A DNA stretch of 64,000 bases from Prevotellamassilia timonensis (GTDB lineage: Bacteria > Bacteroidota > Bacteroidia > Bacteroidales > Bacteroidaceae): positions 36,360 through 100,359 of the forward strand of contig NZ_JADYUH010000004.1 of NCBI RefSeq assembly GCF_021531665.1. The letters are read 5' to 3'. The notes below the pieces were generated by a model, which searched no databases, had not been told where the DNA came from, and saw nothing but the letters and a program-made list of their open reading frames with translations. Made by a program: the position numbers and the translations under genes. Positions 56,461-64,000 of this stretch are shown piece after piece. Numbering within the stretch: position 1 is the stretch's first letter; each line of letters opens with the position of its first letter.

Positions 56461-58794
56461 TTAGAAAGTGATTTTTGCGGAGAACTCCACGGTGAAGGGA
56501 CGGATGTAACTGCCCGCCATCCAAGCACCGTTATACTGTGCGGCATCAGCCTTGTCCACCAGTTCTGCTCCGGCAATGCTTCCCTTCGCGCCGGTCTGGT
56601 TGAGGAAGTTGATGACGGTGGCGCCCAACGTGAAGTGCTTGTTGGCTTTCCATTCCACGCCGCCGAAGGTTTCCCAACGACCGTTGAAATAGTAGGCGTT
56701 CTTGATGTTAGCGTAGGTCTTTGAGAAATAGCGGAACGAAGCCCAGATGCGCAGAGCATCGCCCAGGAAGGTGTAACTTGGGTCAATCTCGACCAGCACT
56801 TTGGGAATCTCAGTCACGATGTTGCCCGTGGCGTTGATGCTGCTGACGGTGCCATCGCTGAAGGTGACGCTGGTTTCATAGCGTTTGTATTTGGGCATCT
56901 GATAGGTGAAGAGCAGGTGCAGGTCGAATCCCTTGAAGGGTTTGAGCACAGCATCGGTGGTCCAGCCAATGGTCTGAATGTCGTAGGTCAGTGCCGATGC
57001 TTTCACATCGTGGCTGTCGTTGGGATTGATGAGGTTGAGCGTGGAGTTGTTGTTGGTTTTTCCGATGTAGGAAACGAGGGAAGTGAGGCTCACCCATTTG
57101 TTGTTGTAGTAGATGCCGGCGCGTCCCAAGGGAATGCTGATGCGTCCTGTGTTCGGCATCTCGGCAGGTGAGAAGTCGTTCATTTTGGGACGCTGGGTGT
57201 TGTAGGTGAAGTCGGCGGTCAAACCGAAGTTCTTGTTCACCTTGTAGGTCAGCGCTGCCGTGAAAGCCATGTTCAACCAATCATATTTGAAGGGTGTGGG
57301 CGCAATGACGGTTCCGTCGGGAGCCGTGGCACCAAGATGATAGCCGGCGAAACGTCCGACGTAGTTGCCGTCGGCATTGCGGACAGCGGCATTCTGACCC
57401 TCGACGTGTTGCCATTCCAAACGGGCGCCGTAGTAGGTGTGCCACTTCGGCGTGATGTCCCAATCGTGAGTGGCATAGAGCGCCAGTTTGTTCTCCTTCC
57501 CTTTGTAATACTCCGACGCGTTTTGGTTGAAGTTGTAGTAGGGCGTATCGCCATAATAGTGTGTCTTATCGTTGGACGTGCCGTAGAGCATGCGGGGCAT
57601 CGCCTCGACGGTGTGGTCATACATCGTGGTACTGGAGGAATAGTCCACATCATAGTGCCATTGGTTCAGTCCCACGCGCCATGTCATGTTTTTGCTTTTG
57701 CGTTGCAGTTCTGTGGTCAGGAAAGACTCGTCGATGAAGCCGCGGTTGAAACAAGACATGCGACTCTGCACATGACCGGCGTAGGGGGTGTGCGTTCCGT
57801 CAGCCTCACGCAGCGTGTAGCCTGCCGTGGCGTCCACCTCGCTCATCGCCATAGGAGTCTGATAGAGATAGGAACCGAGGGCGTGGTCATATTTCAGACG
57901 TGTGTTCCACTCCCAACCTTTTCCCCAGCGGTAAGTGTTGAGCAACGTGATCTGATTGCCACGGCTGGCGGTGCCGTCGTAGAGACTTATTTCCTTGACG
58001 CGACCGTCGCGCATGTCCATATAAAGGATGTTCGACTGGTTGGGAAGATAGGAACTCGTGCCCAAAGCAAAACCGGGAATCTCCCTCACGGAACCATCGC
58101 CGACATAGATGAAAGGCGCACCGGTCGTGGCGTTGGAGAGCCAATGACTGTTGCTGTAATGATAAATCGCAGAAAGGCGACCACGCCCCTTGGCATATTC
58201 CTTGGTGAGTGCAAACTTATAAATCTCCGTACGGTCTTGATACTGCGCAAAACGCAACTTAAAAGTTCCGGGGTCAAAATTCTGGTAAGCACTACCGCTG
58301 TAGGACCATCCCTTGCCCAGCGCGCCAAAGACATTGACGTCAAATTGTTGCTTGCCGAAGTGGTTCGTGTTGTAGTTCACCACGCCGTTGAAAGGACGTT
58401 TGGTGTCCGTACCGAGTTGTCCCCAAGAGTTCACGGCGTAGCCGATGTTACCCGTGGTGATGGCTGTTTCTGAAATCTTGAGCAGTCCGCTGTGTTGCAA
58501 ACTTCCGTCACCGCGCCAGTGCGTGTTGACGTTGTGCGGATTGGAGTTATAGACCACAGGCAATCCATTCTCAAGCACGTTCACATCGCCGCCCGGCAAT
58601 CCGATGGAAATTTCGCGCGGACCATTGGCGCTGGCAGCATTGAGCATCACGTTGCGACTGTTCTCCTCTGTGTCACTTGTCCGCAGCGTGTCGTTCTTTT
58701 CACTTTGTGCACAAGCAGGCAACGCCAAGAGCGCACATGCTGCGAACGACCATACTCCTTGAGACAAGAACGGAGTGTGTTTCCGGTTTTTCAT
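56461..58794 (-). CDS. TonB-dependent outer-membrane receptor without SusD partner
   Basis: The 777-residue protein has a signal peptide, a plug-like N-terminal region (LLKISETAITTGNIGYAVNS), and a long beta-barrel ending EFSAKITF with the terminal aromatic residue. No carboxypeptidase-like N-terminal extension of SusC is present and no SusD gene follows. It precedes GH32 and is divergent from the fructose-type HTCS, so it is the likely importer of fructan pieces. Substrate binding is an inference. Confidence 0.78.
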   Translation of the reverse strand: MKNRKHTPFLSQGVWSFAACALLALPACAQSEKNDTLRTSDTEENSRNVMLNAASANGPREISIGLPGGDVNVLENGLPVVYNSNPHNVNTHWRGDGSLQHSGLLKISETAITTGNIGYAVNSWGQLGTDTKRPFNGVVNYNTNHFGKQQFDVNVFGALGKGWSYSGSAYQNFDPGTFKLRFAQYQDRTEIYKFALTKEYAKGRGRLSAIYHYSNSHWLSNATTGAPFIYVGDGSVREIPGFALGTSSYLPNQSNILYMDMRDGRVKEISLYDGTASRGNQITLLNTYRWGKGWEWNTRLKYDHALGSYLYQTPMAMSEVDATAGYTLREADGTHTPYAGHVQSRMSCFNRGFIDESFLTTELQRKSKNMTWRVGLNQWHYDVDYSSSTTMYDHTVEAMPRMLYGTSNDKTHYYGDTPYYNFNQNASEYYKGKENKLALYATHDWDITPKWHTYYGARLEWQHVEGQNAAVRNADGNYVGRFAGYHLGATAPDGTVIAPTPFKYDWLNMAFTAALTYKVNKNFGLTADFTYNTQRPKMNDFSPAEMPNTGRISIPLGRAGIYYNNKWVSLTSLVSYIGKTNNNSTLNLINPNDSHDVKASALTYDIQTIGWTTDAVLKPFKGFDLHLLFTYQMPKYKRYETSVTFSDGTVSSINATGNIVTEIPKVLVEIDPSYTFLGDALRIWASFRYFSKTYANIKNAYYFNGRWETFGGVEWKANKHFTLGATVINFLNQTGAKGSIAGAELVDKADAAQYNGAWMAGSYIRPFTVEFSAKITF

Positions 58795-59129
58795 ACGATT
58801 TAAGGTAAAATTGTAAGGTATAAAGAATGAGTGATTTTACGGTCATCCGCGGATTTGGAACTGCATGCCGGAATGGGAGCGGCAAGAGCAAAGCATCCGG
58901 TGGTGCGATGACGGTGCAAAAGTAGAGCGGTTGCGCGGCGACATACGAAAATTCTGTTGCATAGACATGTAGGAATGTTGTAATGCAACATAATTGATAG
59001 GAAATGCAACATTTGTTGCCTCTCGGCGGCAGCGTGGGAGTGCTTATTCCGAAACTTTTTTTACATTTGTTGCGAAAAACACTCATTTTCTTTTCTCTCC
59101 TATCTCTCTCCCATCTCTCTCCTAACCTT
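58795..59129. promoter_or_regulatory. Divergent control region of the fructan locus
   Basis: ATGCAAC occurs at 58983-58989 and 59004-59010 (21-base period), and GTTGCAT at 58956-58962 makes an inverted match. A minus-strand -7 box TACTTTTG (58917-58924) serves the TonB receptor with no good -33, as in activator-dependent promoters. TACATTTG (59062-59069) fits the HTCS gene. The repeats are candidate HTCS binding sites. Confidence 0.5.
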
Positions 59130-61898
59130 ATGTCTTCACATATTTCTCCTCCTCTTCGTTCATTTTTTTGGTTGGCACTTTGCTTCTGCTGTCTGCTGAC
59201 GACCGGCTGCCGCAAAAAGAATTCCGGACTGCGCATTGGCGTGGCACAATGCAGTGACGACTCCTGGCGGAAACAAATGAACAGCGAAATGCAAACCGTG
59301 GCAGCCACACGACACGACGTGGAACTTCACTTCAGACACGCCCACGACGACAGTCAACTGCAAATGGCTCAAATCGACAGCTTCGTCAGTGAAGGCGTGA
59401 ACCTCATCATCCTCGCACCGAACGAAGCAGACGCAGTCTGCCCCGCTGTGGAACGGGCATGGCGTGCCGGCATTCCGGTCGTTGTCGTGGATCGACAAGT
59501 CAACACGCCTCACGTTGCAGCCTATGTGGGAGCCGACAATTTCCGAGTCGGACGAGAAGCGGCCCAATGTTTAGCAGCCAAACACCCGGAAGGCGGCGTC
59601 GTCTGGCAAATCACGGGACTGACAGGCAGCACACCGGCGGCGGAACGCACCCGCGGATTTGCCGAGGAGATGAAACTGCATCCGCAATTTCGCTTGCTGA
59701 CACCCGCCGACGGAGGCTGGAAAGCAGACAAGGCGGCACAGGCAACACGACAACTGCTGGAAAAAGGAGAGAAACCTGACTTCGTCTTTGCCCACAACGA
59801 CCCCATGGCGGCTGCCGTGCACCAAGTGATGCAAGAGCACGGACTGAAGCCGGGCATCATTGGGGTGGATGCACTTGACGGAAACGGATTGGGTTTGGAC
59901 CTTGTCGAACAGGGGAAACTGGAAGCCACCATGTTCTATCCCACCGCAGGCGACCACGTGCTTGACCTCGCACTTCGTCTTCTCGACGGAAAACCATACG
60001 ACACCACTGAGAGGCTGGCAACCGCACTGGTGACAAGCGACAACGTGGGAATTTTCCGCCGCCAAGCACGCGAAATGGCGGAGCGCGAACAACGCATCAA
60101 TGCGCTCGCCTCCATTCTGAATCAGACGCTGAGCGAGTTTCAGTCACAACGCCTCCTACTCTTCGTCGTGATGGGTGCCATCTTGCTCATGCTCGCCCTC
60201 TTTGCAATGGCACTGCGCGCATACTGGCAAAAGATTAAGTGGACGCATCGTCTGGAAACTCAAAACAAACTCCTTGAACAACAGCGCGACGAACTGGTGC
60301 GCATGTCAAGACAGGTGGAGGAAGCCACGCAATCAAAACTGAACTTCTTCACCAATGTGTCCCACGATTTCCGCACACCACTCACCCTCATCGCCAGCCC
60401 CATTGAACAGTTGCTGAACACTGCACCCGAAAACTCGGAGACCAAACAACTGCTGCAGACGGCACAGCGAAACGTGGCAGTCATGTTGAGACTCGTCGGA
60501 CAAATCCTTGACATCCGACGCATTGAATCAGGACGGATGCCCATGCACCTGAGTCGGGTGCCCGTCGTGAAGAAAGTGAAGGAATGGACACGCAACTTCG
60601 AACCCATGGCAGCCTCACAAAACATACAACTAACTATAGACACCGAAGGCTGCGCCAACACGTCGGAGGAGTTCTGGCTTGACGAGGAAAAGGTGGAACG
60701 TATTCTCTTCAACCTGCTCGGCAATGCCTTTAAATTCACACCTGAAGGTGGGAAAATCAGCGTCAAAATCTCCGCCACACTCGAACAACAAACACGATGG
60801 CTCACACTGCGCGTCGCCGACTCGGGACGAGGCATGACACCACAAGAAGTCGGACGCGTGTTCAACCGTTTCTATCAGACCGATGACTGTAACGGCGGTT
60901 CGGGCATCGGACTCACCGTGGCTCAAAACTTCGCACAACTGCACGGCGGGGACATCACTGTCGAGAGCAACGGAGAAGGACAAGGAAGCACCTTCACCGT
61001 CACACTCTGCGAACAGCCCGCACCCACCGATGGGCAGGAAAGTGCTGCCGGAAAAGGCGCACTGCACATCAATCCGGTGGAGATTATGCCTGCCCCTCAA
61101 ACTTCTTCGCACAATGACACTGCCTCAATCCACGATGACACTGCCTCCCGCCCGCTGCTGCTGGTCATTGATGACAATGCCGACATACGCTCCTATCTGA
61201 CAAGTATGTTGCAAAATGATTTTCGCACCATCACTGCTGCCGATGGAGCCGCCGGACTTGCAGCGGCACGCAAGCATCACCCCGATTTGATTGTCTGCGA
61301 CATGATGATGCCCGTCATGGACGGCATGACTTGCTTGAAAAGCATCAGAAACGATGAAGAACTCAGCAGCACACCCGTGGTGATGCTCACGGCTTGTGCG
61401 CTTGACGAGGAACGTGTGGCAGGATATGAGGGCGGTGCCGATGCCTACATTGCCAAGCCTTTCAGCTGTGCGGTGCTGCGAGCCCGCCTGCTGAACATTT
61501 GCGAGAACCGACGCAGACTGCGCGAACTTCTGTCTCGAGGCACGGGACTGCCGCCGCAGTTGGCAGTGCCCGACACCGACAAAGACTTTGCCACCCAACT
61601 GCGCCGATGCATGGAGCAGCATCTTGCCGACACGGAATACGGAGTGGAGCAAATGGCTAACGACATGGCATACAGTCGTACGCAACTCTATCGAAAGGTG
61701 AAGGAACTCACCGGACTTTCTCCCTTGGAAATCATGAAAAAAGCCCGACTGAACCAAGCCCGCGAGATGCTCCTTCGTGGTAAAACACCGGCTGAGGTGG
61801 CTTATGCCACAGGTTTTTCCTCTCCCTCTTATTTCAGCAAATGCTACCGCGCGGAATACGGTCAAACGCCGTCCGAAACAGTTCCTGGAAAATCCTAA
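59130..61898 (+). CDS. Hybrid two-component system (HTCS) with periplasmic sugar-binding sensor, fructose type
   Basis: The 922-residue protein joins a signal/anchor, a periplasmic-binding-protein sensor (GLRIGVAQCSDDSWRKQ, then FVFAHNDPMAAAVHQVMQEH) and a membrane helix near 350-370. A histidine kinase follows, with phospho-His412 in NVSHDFRTPLTLI, then the ATP-lid blocks and a receiver with phospho-Asp724 in LIVCDMMMPVMDG. It ends in an AraC-type DNA-binding domain. This matches the Bacteroides fructose sensor BT1754. The start giving MSSHISPPLRSF was chosen; an upstream start is possible. It should activate the divergent receptor-GH32 operon. Confidence 0.93.
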   Translation: MSSHISPPLRSFFWLALCFCCLLTTGCRKKNSGLRIGVAQCSDDSWRKQMNSEMQTVAATRHDVELHFRHAHDDSQLQMAQIDSFVSEGVNLIILAPNEADAVCPAVERAWRAGIPVVVVDRQVNTPHVAAYVGADNFRVGREAAQCLAAKHPEGGVVWQITGLTGSTPAAERTRGFAEEMKLHPQFRLLTPADGGWKADKAAQATRQLLEKGEKPDFVFAHNDPMAAAVHQVMQEHGLKPGIIGVDALDGNGLGLDLVEQGKLEATMFYPTAGDHVLDLALRLLDGKPYDTTERLATALVTSDNVGIFRRQAREMAEREQRINALASILNQTLSEFQSQRLLLFVVMGAILLMLALFAMALRAYWQKIKWTHRLETQNKLLEQQRDELVRMSRQVEEATQSKLNFFTNVSHDFRTPLTLIASPIEQLLNTAPENSETKQLLQTAQRNVAVMLRLVGQILDIRRIESGRMPMHLSRVPVVKKVKEWTRNFEPMAASQNIQLTIDTEGCANTSEEFWLDEEKVERILFNLLGNAFKFTPEGGKISVKISATLEQQTRWLTLRVADSGRGMTPQEVGRVFNRFYQTDDCNGGSGIGLTVAQNFAQLHGGDITVESNGEGQGSTFTVTLCEQPAPTDGQESAAGKGALHINPVEIMPAPQTSSHNDTASIHDDTASRPLLLVIDDNADIRSYLTSMLQNDFRTITAADGAAGLAAARKHHPDLIVCDMMMPVMDGMTCLKSIRNDEELSSTPVVMLTACALDEERVAGYEGGADAYIAKPFSCAVLRARLLNICENRRRLRELLSRGTGLPPQLAVPDTDKDFATQLRRCMEQHLADTEYGVEQMANDMAYSRTQLYRKVKELTGLSPLEIMKKARLNQAREMLLRGKTPAEVAYATGFSSPSYFSKCYRAEYGQTPSETVPGKS

Positions 61899-61991
61899 CC
61901 CAAGTTTGATACCATCATAATTCTTTCAACTTTCTTTGGACTATTTGTGGGATTAACTCTCTGTATATCCATGAATGTCAAACTTGGGTTA
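61896..61991. repeat. 14-bp inverted repeat spanning the HTCS stop codon
   Basis: TAACCCAAGTTTGA and TCAAACTTGGGTTA are perfect complements separated by 68 bases. The first arm starts with the HTCS stop codon TAA. It may be a terminator or a small element with terminal repeats. Confidence 0.7.
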
Positions 61992-62030
61992 AGATGATGA
62001 CCGGTTTTTATTGTCCTCTGAACACTCCAC

Positions 62031-62640
62031 TATACGTATATTATAGGGAAATAAAAATCCTGCAAACCCTACACAAAACCCTACATCCCCTTTGTATCTC
62101 TCTGATTCTCCGCACGTTGCACTGTGTAGGGTTTGCAGCGAAATTCCTACACAAACCCTACATGGAACCCTACATGGGAACTAAGAGTCAAAGAGACTAA
62201 GAGACTAAGAGACAAAGAGAGGAAGAGTCAAAGAGACTAAGAGAGGAAGAGACAAAGAGAGGAAGAGTGAAAGAGAGGAAGGAAAAGTGAAATTTGAGGA
62301 AGGGAAATTAAAATTTGAGGAAGGGAAATTAAAATTTGAGGAAGGGAAATTAAAATTTGAGGAAGGGAAAGAAAAACTAGGGGAAGGCTAAGAAAAACTA
62401 GGGGAAGGGAAAGAAAAATTTGAGGAAGGGAAAGAAAAATTTGAGGAAGGCAAAGAAAAATTTGGGGAAGGGAAAGAAAAATTTGAGGAAGGCAAAATAA
62501 AATTTGAGGAAGGCAAATTTTAACCGGGTGCGCTCCTAGTTTTTCTTAGGTGCGCTCCCAGTTTTTCTTAGGTGCGCTCCTAGTTTTTCTTAGGTGCGCT
62601 CCTAGTTTTTCTTAGGTGCGCTCCCAGCAAGAAATGTTTC
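62031..62640. repeat. Composite modular repeat, copy 2 (reverse of copy 1)
   Basis: In order: hairpin H3 with CCCTACACA array, GAGTCAAAGAGACTAAG microsatellite, AAGGGAAATTAAAATTTGAG units (about ten, 24-base period), and five GGTGCGCTCCTAG units with 22-23 base period. Junctions such as GGCAAATTTTAACCGGGTGC match copy 1 in reverse. No gene or promoter is seen. Confidence 0.87.
62061..62137. repeat. Hairpin element H3 with conserved loop
   Basis: TGCAAACCCTACACA pairs with TGTGTAGGGTTTGCA (15 bp, perfect). The loop carries CCCTACAT, GTATCTC, CTGATTCTCCGC and CGTTGC, aligned with H1 and H2. Confidence 0.8.
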
Positions 62641-62759
62641 TCCATTAATGCCCAATAATTGTCTCATTAATTCTGAACAAATCGTGAACAATTCGTGTTC
62701 AAACAATCAATTCATGGTCAATTCGTGAACAATTCATGAACATTCATGTTTCAAAAAGA

Positions 62760-62935
62760 CGACCTTTCGTCTTTTCGTCCTTCGCCCTCTGTCTCTTCCA
62801 CTCCTTTCCTCTTTCTTCCTCTCCTTTCCTCTCTCTTCCTCTCCTTTCCTCTCTCTTCCTCTCTTTTCCTCTCTTTTCCTCTCCTTTCCTCTCTCTTCCT
62901 CTTTCTTCCTCTCCTTTCCTCTCTTCTTAAGTTTT
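62760..62935 (+). repeat. CTCCTTTCCTCTC microsatellite
   Basis: About 20 copies of TCCTCTC/TTTCCTCTC follow one another. A frame through this region encodes only Lys/Glu/Arg repeats and is not a gene. Confidence 0.8.
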
Positions 62936-63084
62936 TTTAATGCCCACTCCGCAAAACCCGCCAACTCCCTAAAAACCAAAGACTTAAGAAAAAGACACTT
63001 TTGACTCAAATTTTTGAGTCATGGGAAACCGCTAAGACTCAAAGCGTTAGGTGAAAAATTCGCCCAATCATTTGCTCACTTCCC

Positions 63085-63245
63085 CGCCGACCCTACACTC
63101 CACACGCCGCCGAAACTGACCCTACATGCTCCGCCGCAAAACCCTACATCATGTAAGGTTTTATGTAGGATTTGCCGACCCAATCCTACACACCTAACCA
63201 CTCTGATAATCAAACTTTCAACCCGCTTTGTGTAGGGTTTGCCGA
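63085..63245. repeat. CCTACA-type array and hairpin H4
   Basis: Heptamers like CCTACAC and TGTAGGG recur in both senses. Pairing of CAATCCTACACA (63181) with TGTGTAGGGTTTG (63229) forms H4, whose loop has CTCTGATAATC, a weaker match to H1-H3. Confidence 0.65.
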
Positions 63246-63627
63246 GAGTGTATGAACCCCTTGAAAACCGTATAGGTCGGAAAGGCGAAAACGCGCGTTT
63301 GCGCGCGAATCCTACTTACTTTTTCAAGTTGTGCGGTTTTTGTCGTTATAATGATAGTAATTTAAAACTTCTTGACAAATGAGCAAAAGAAAATAGTGGG
63401 CAAAAAACTTGCATTCGCCTTTTTCGGAACGTATATTTGCAAACGGATTCGGGTAGTATGACCCACTACTGTAATAGGTTTGCAAAGCAATGGGATTCCA
63501 TCTTGACACTTCGGTCAAGACAGGGTGAGGTATTACCTTTTCCGAACGGTTTCCGAACGCCTTTTTGAACGGTTTCCACATACTACTCCGAACCACTCAG
63601 TTCCGTAACAAACTCAAAAAAATATAT
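63246..63627. other. Leader of the partial gene; no coding content seen
   Basis: A hairpin CTTGACACTTCGGTCAAG lies at 63512-63529. TTTGCAAACGG and related short repeats are present but no promoter match is convincing. Confidence 0.45.
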
Positions 63628-64000
63628 ATGAAAACCAAGAATTTGAAAGTCCTTTTGGCGAAGAGACTGATCAAGGACATCTTCGCAAATCTCGGGGAAC
63701 TCTGCGCGTTGATGGCGAAGGGTCCCCTCCCGATGAGAAAAGCATCCGAGTGGCAGACCCCCGACTTCTTTGCTACCCCTCCGGCGTCGCATGTGCAGAA
63801 AGTACAAGAAGCGCAAGAAACACAAGAACCGCAGGCAGCACAGGCTGTCACTCAGCCCCCAAAACTCGCTCAGCCTCAAAAATCCCCTCAGACGCAAGAC
63901 GTTTCAAAGAAAAAAGCCGGACGCACAGCAGATTTCTACGTACGCCCGAGTCAGGTGAAGGAAGTGATTGAGGCACAGTGGGACGTGCGCTGCAACGCCA
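63628..64000 (+). CDS. Partial gene cut by the window end; possible VirE/primase-type protein
   Basis: Translation from ATG gives MKTKNLKVLLAKRLIKDIFA, then a Gln/Pro/Ala-rich linker with repeats of VQ and QE (for example VQKVQEAQETQEPQAAQ). It then reads RTADFYVRPSQVKEVIEAQ and WDVRCNA with no stop before the edge. The last segment is weakly like the start of the VirE-type proteins of Bacteroidetes, which have IEEFL-x-RYDFRYN. This is a guess from a short stretch. The frame has no stop over 124 codons. Confidence 0.45.
   Translation, partial: MKTKNLKVLLAKRLIKDIFANLGELCALMAKGPLPMRKASEWQTPDFFATPPASHVQKVQEAQETQEPQAAQAVTQPPKLAQPQKSPQTQDVSKKKAGRTADFYVRPSQVKEVIEAQWDVRCNA

Noticed and set aside
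62734..63009. 91-codon Lys/Glu/Arg frame
   Set aside because: It is the translation of the CTCCTTTCC microsatellite on the other strand.

Overview
The window reads as one chromosomal stretch of a Bacteroidales bacterium, most like Prevotellaceae. The evidence is Bacteroidetes-type promoters (TTTG, a 19-20 base spacer, then TAnnTTTG), a fructose-type hybrid two-component system (HTCS), a GH110 galactosidase, a TonB-dependent receptor paired with GH32, DUF3109 and DUF1573 proteins, and propionate-type carboxylase genes. Species cannot be fixed from the sequence alone. No rRNA, transposase, CRISPR array or phage module is visible. Most of the window is housekeeping DNA.

Layout. 0-3.4 kb (+): rsfS, ftsH, cdsA. 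3.5-6.1 kb (-): a PadR repressor and PspC-domain membrane protein, with a promoter/operator palindrome. 6.3-10 kb (-): rplS, a radical SAM protein, tilS, a small lipoprotein and tdk. 10.3-15.6 kb (-): a Cys/Lys-rich exported miniprotein, metY, an acyltransferase, and a biotin carrier/carboxyltransferase operon. 15.6-17.7 kb: gene-free repeat DNA. 17.7-22.1 kb (+): a PurF-like enzyme lacking the usual Cys nucleophile, an orphan ABC ATPase and topB. 22.4-26.2 kb (+): an SGNH, MBOAT and DHHW set that looks like a polysaccharide O-acetylation cassette. 26.2-29.7 kb (+): an rRNA/tRNA methyltransferase, a queA-NUDIX fusion and a secreted nuclease. 29.8-34.7 kb: DUF3109, ung, L,D-transpeptidase, NlpC/P60, MscS and rpsU. 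34.8-37.7 kb: GH110 and tRNA-Asp, tRNA-Lys and tRNA-Pro. 37.8-43.5 kb: DUF1573, xth, sppA, lpxK and a purine nucleoside phosphorylase. 43.7-47.3 kb (+): etfB, etfA and acyl-CoA dehydrogenase. 47.4-52 kb (+): a small protein, a thioesterase, aroB, an FMN/Fe-S membrane protein and an EamA transporter. 52.2-61.9 kb: a fructan-use locus (fructokinase, MFS transporter, GH32, TonB receptor, divergent fructose-type HTCS). 61.9-63.6 kb: a second repeat region, then a gene cut by the window edge.

The most unusual content is repeat DNA. A composite intergenic element of about 0.6-0.9 kb occurs twice in opposite orientation (16.1-17.0 and 62.0-62.6 kb) with identical module order and junctions. It contains a hairpin family whose loop sequence is conserved and whose stem shows compensatory changes. 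Separately, three families of 150-195 bp dispersed elements, otherwise unalike, share one core: GGAG, a perfect 6-bp stem with a 2-4 base loop, then TGAC. These are the best candidates for something undescribed.

How the genes work together. The fructan locus couples outer-membrane uptake, fructan cleavage, fructose import and phosphorylation to a sensor whose periplasmic part looks like a sugar-binding protein. The ETF/dehydrogenase operon and the biotin carboxylase operon fit anaerobic short-chain acid metabolism. The SGNH/MBOAT/DHHW trio probably modifies a surface glycan made elsewhere.
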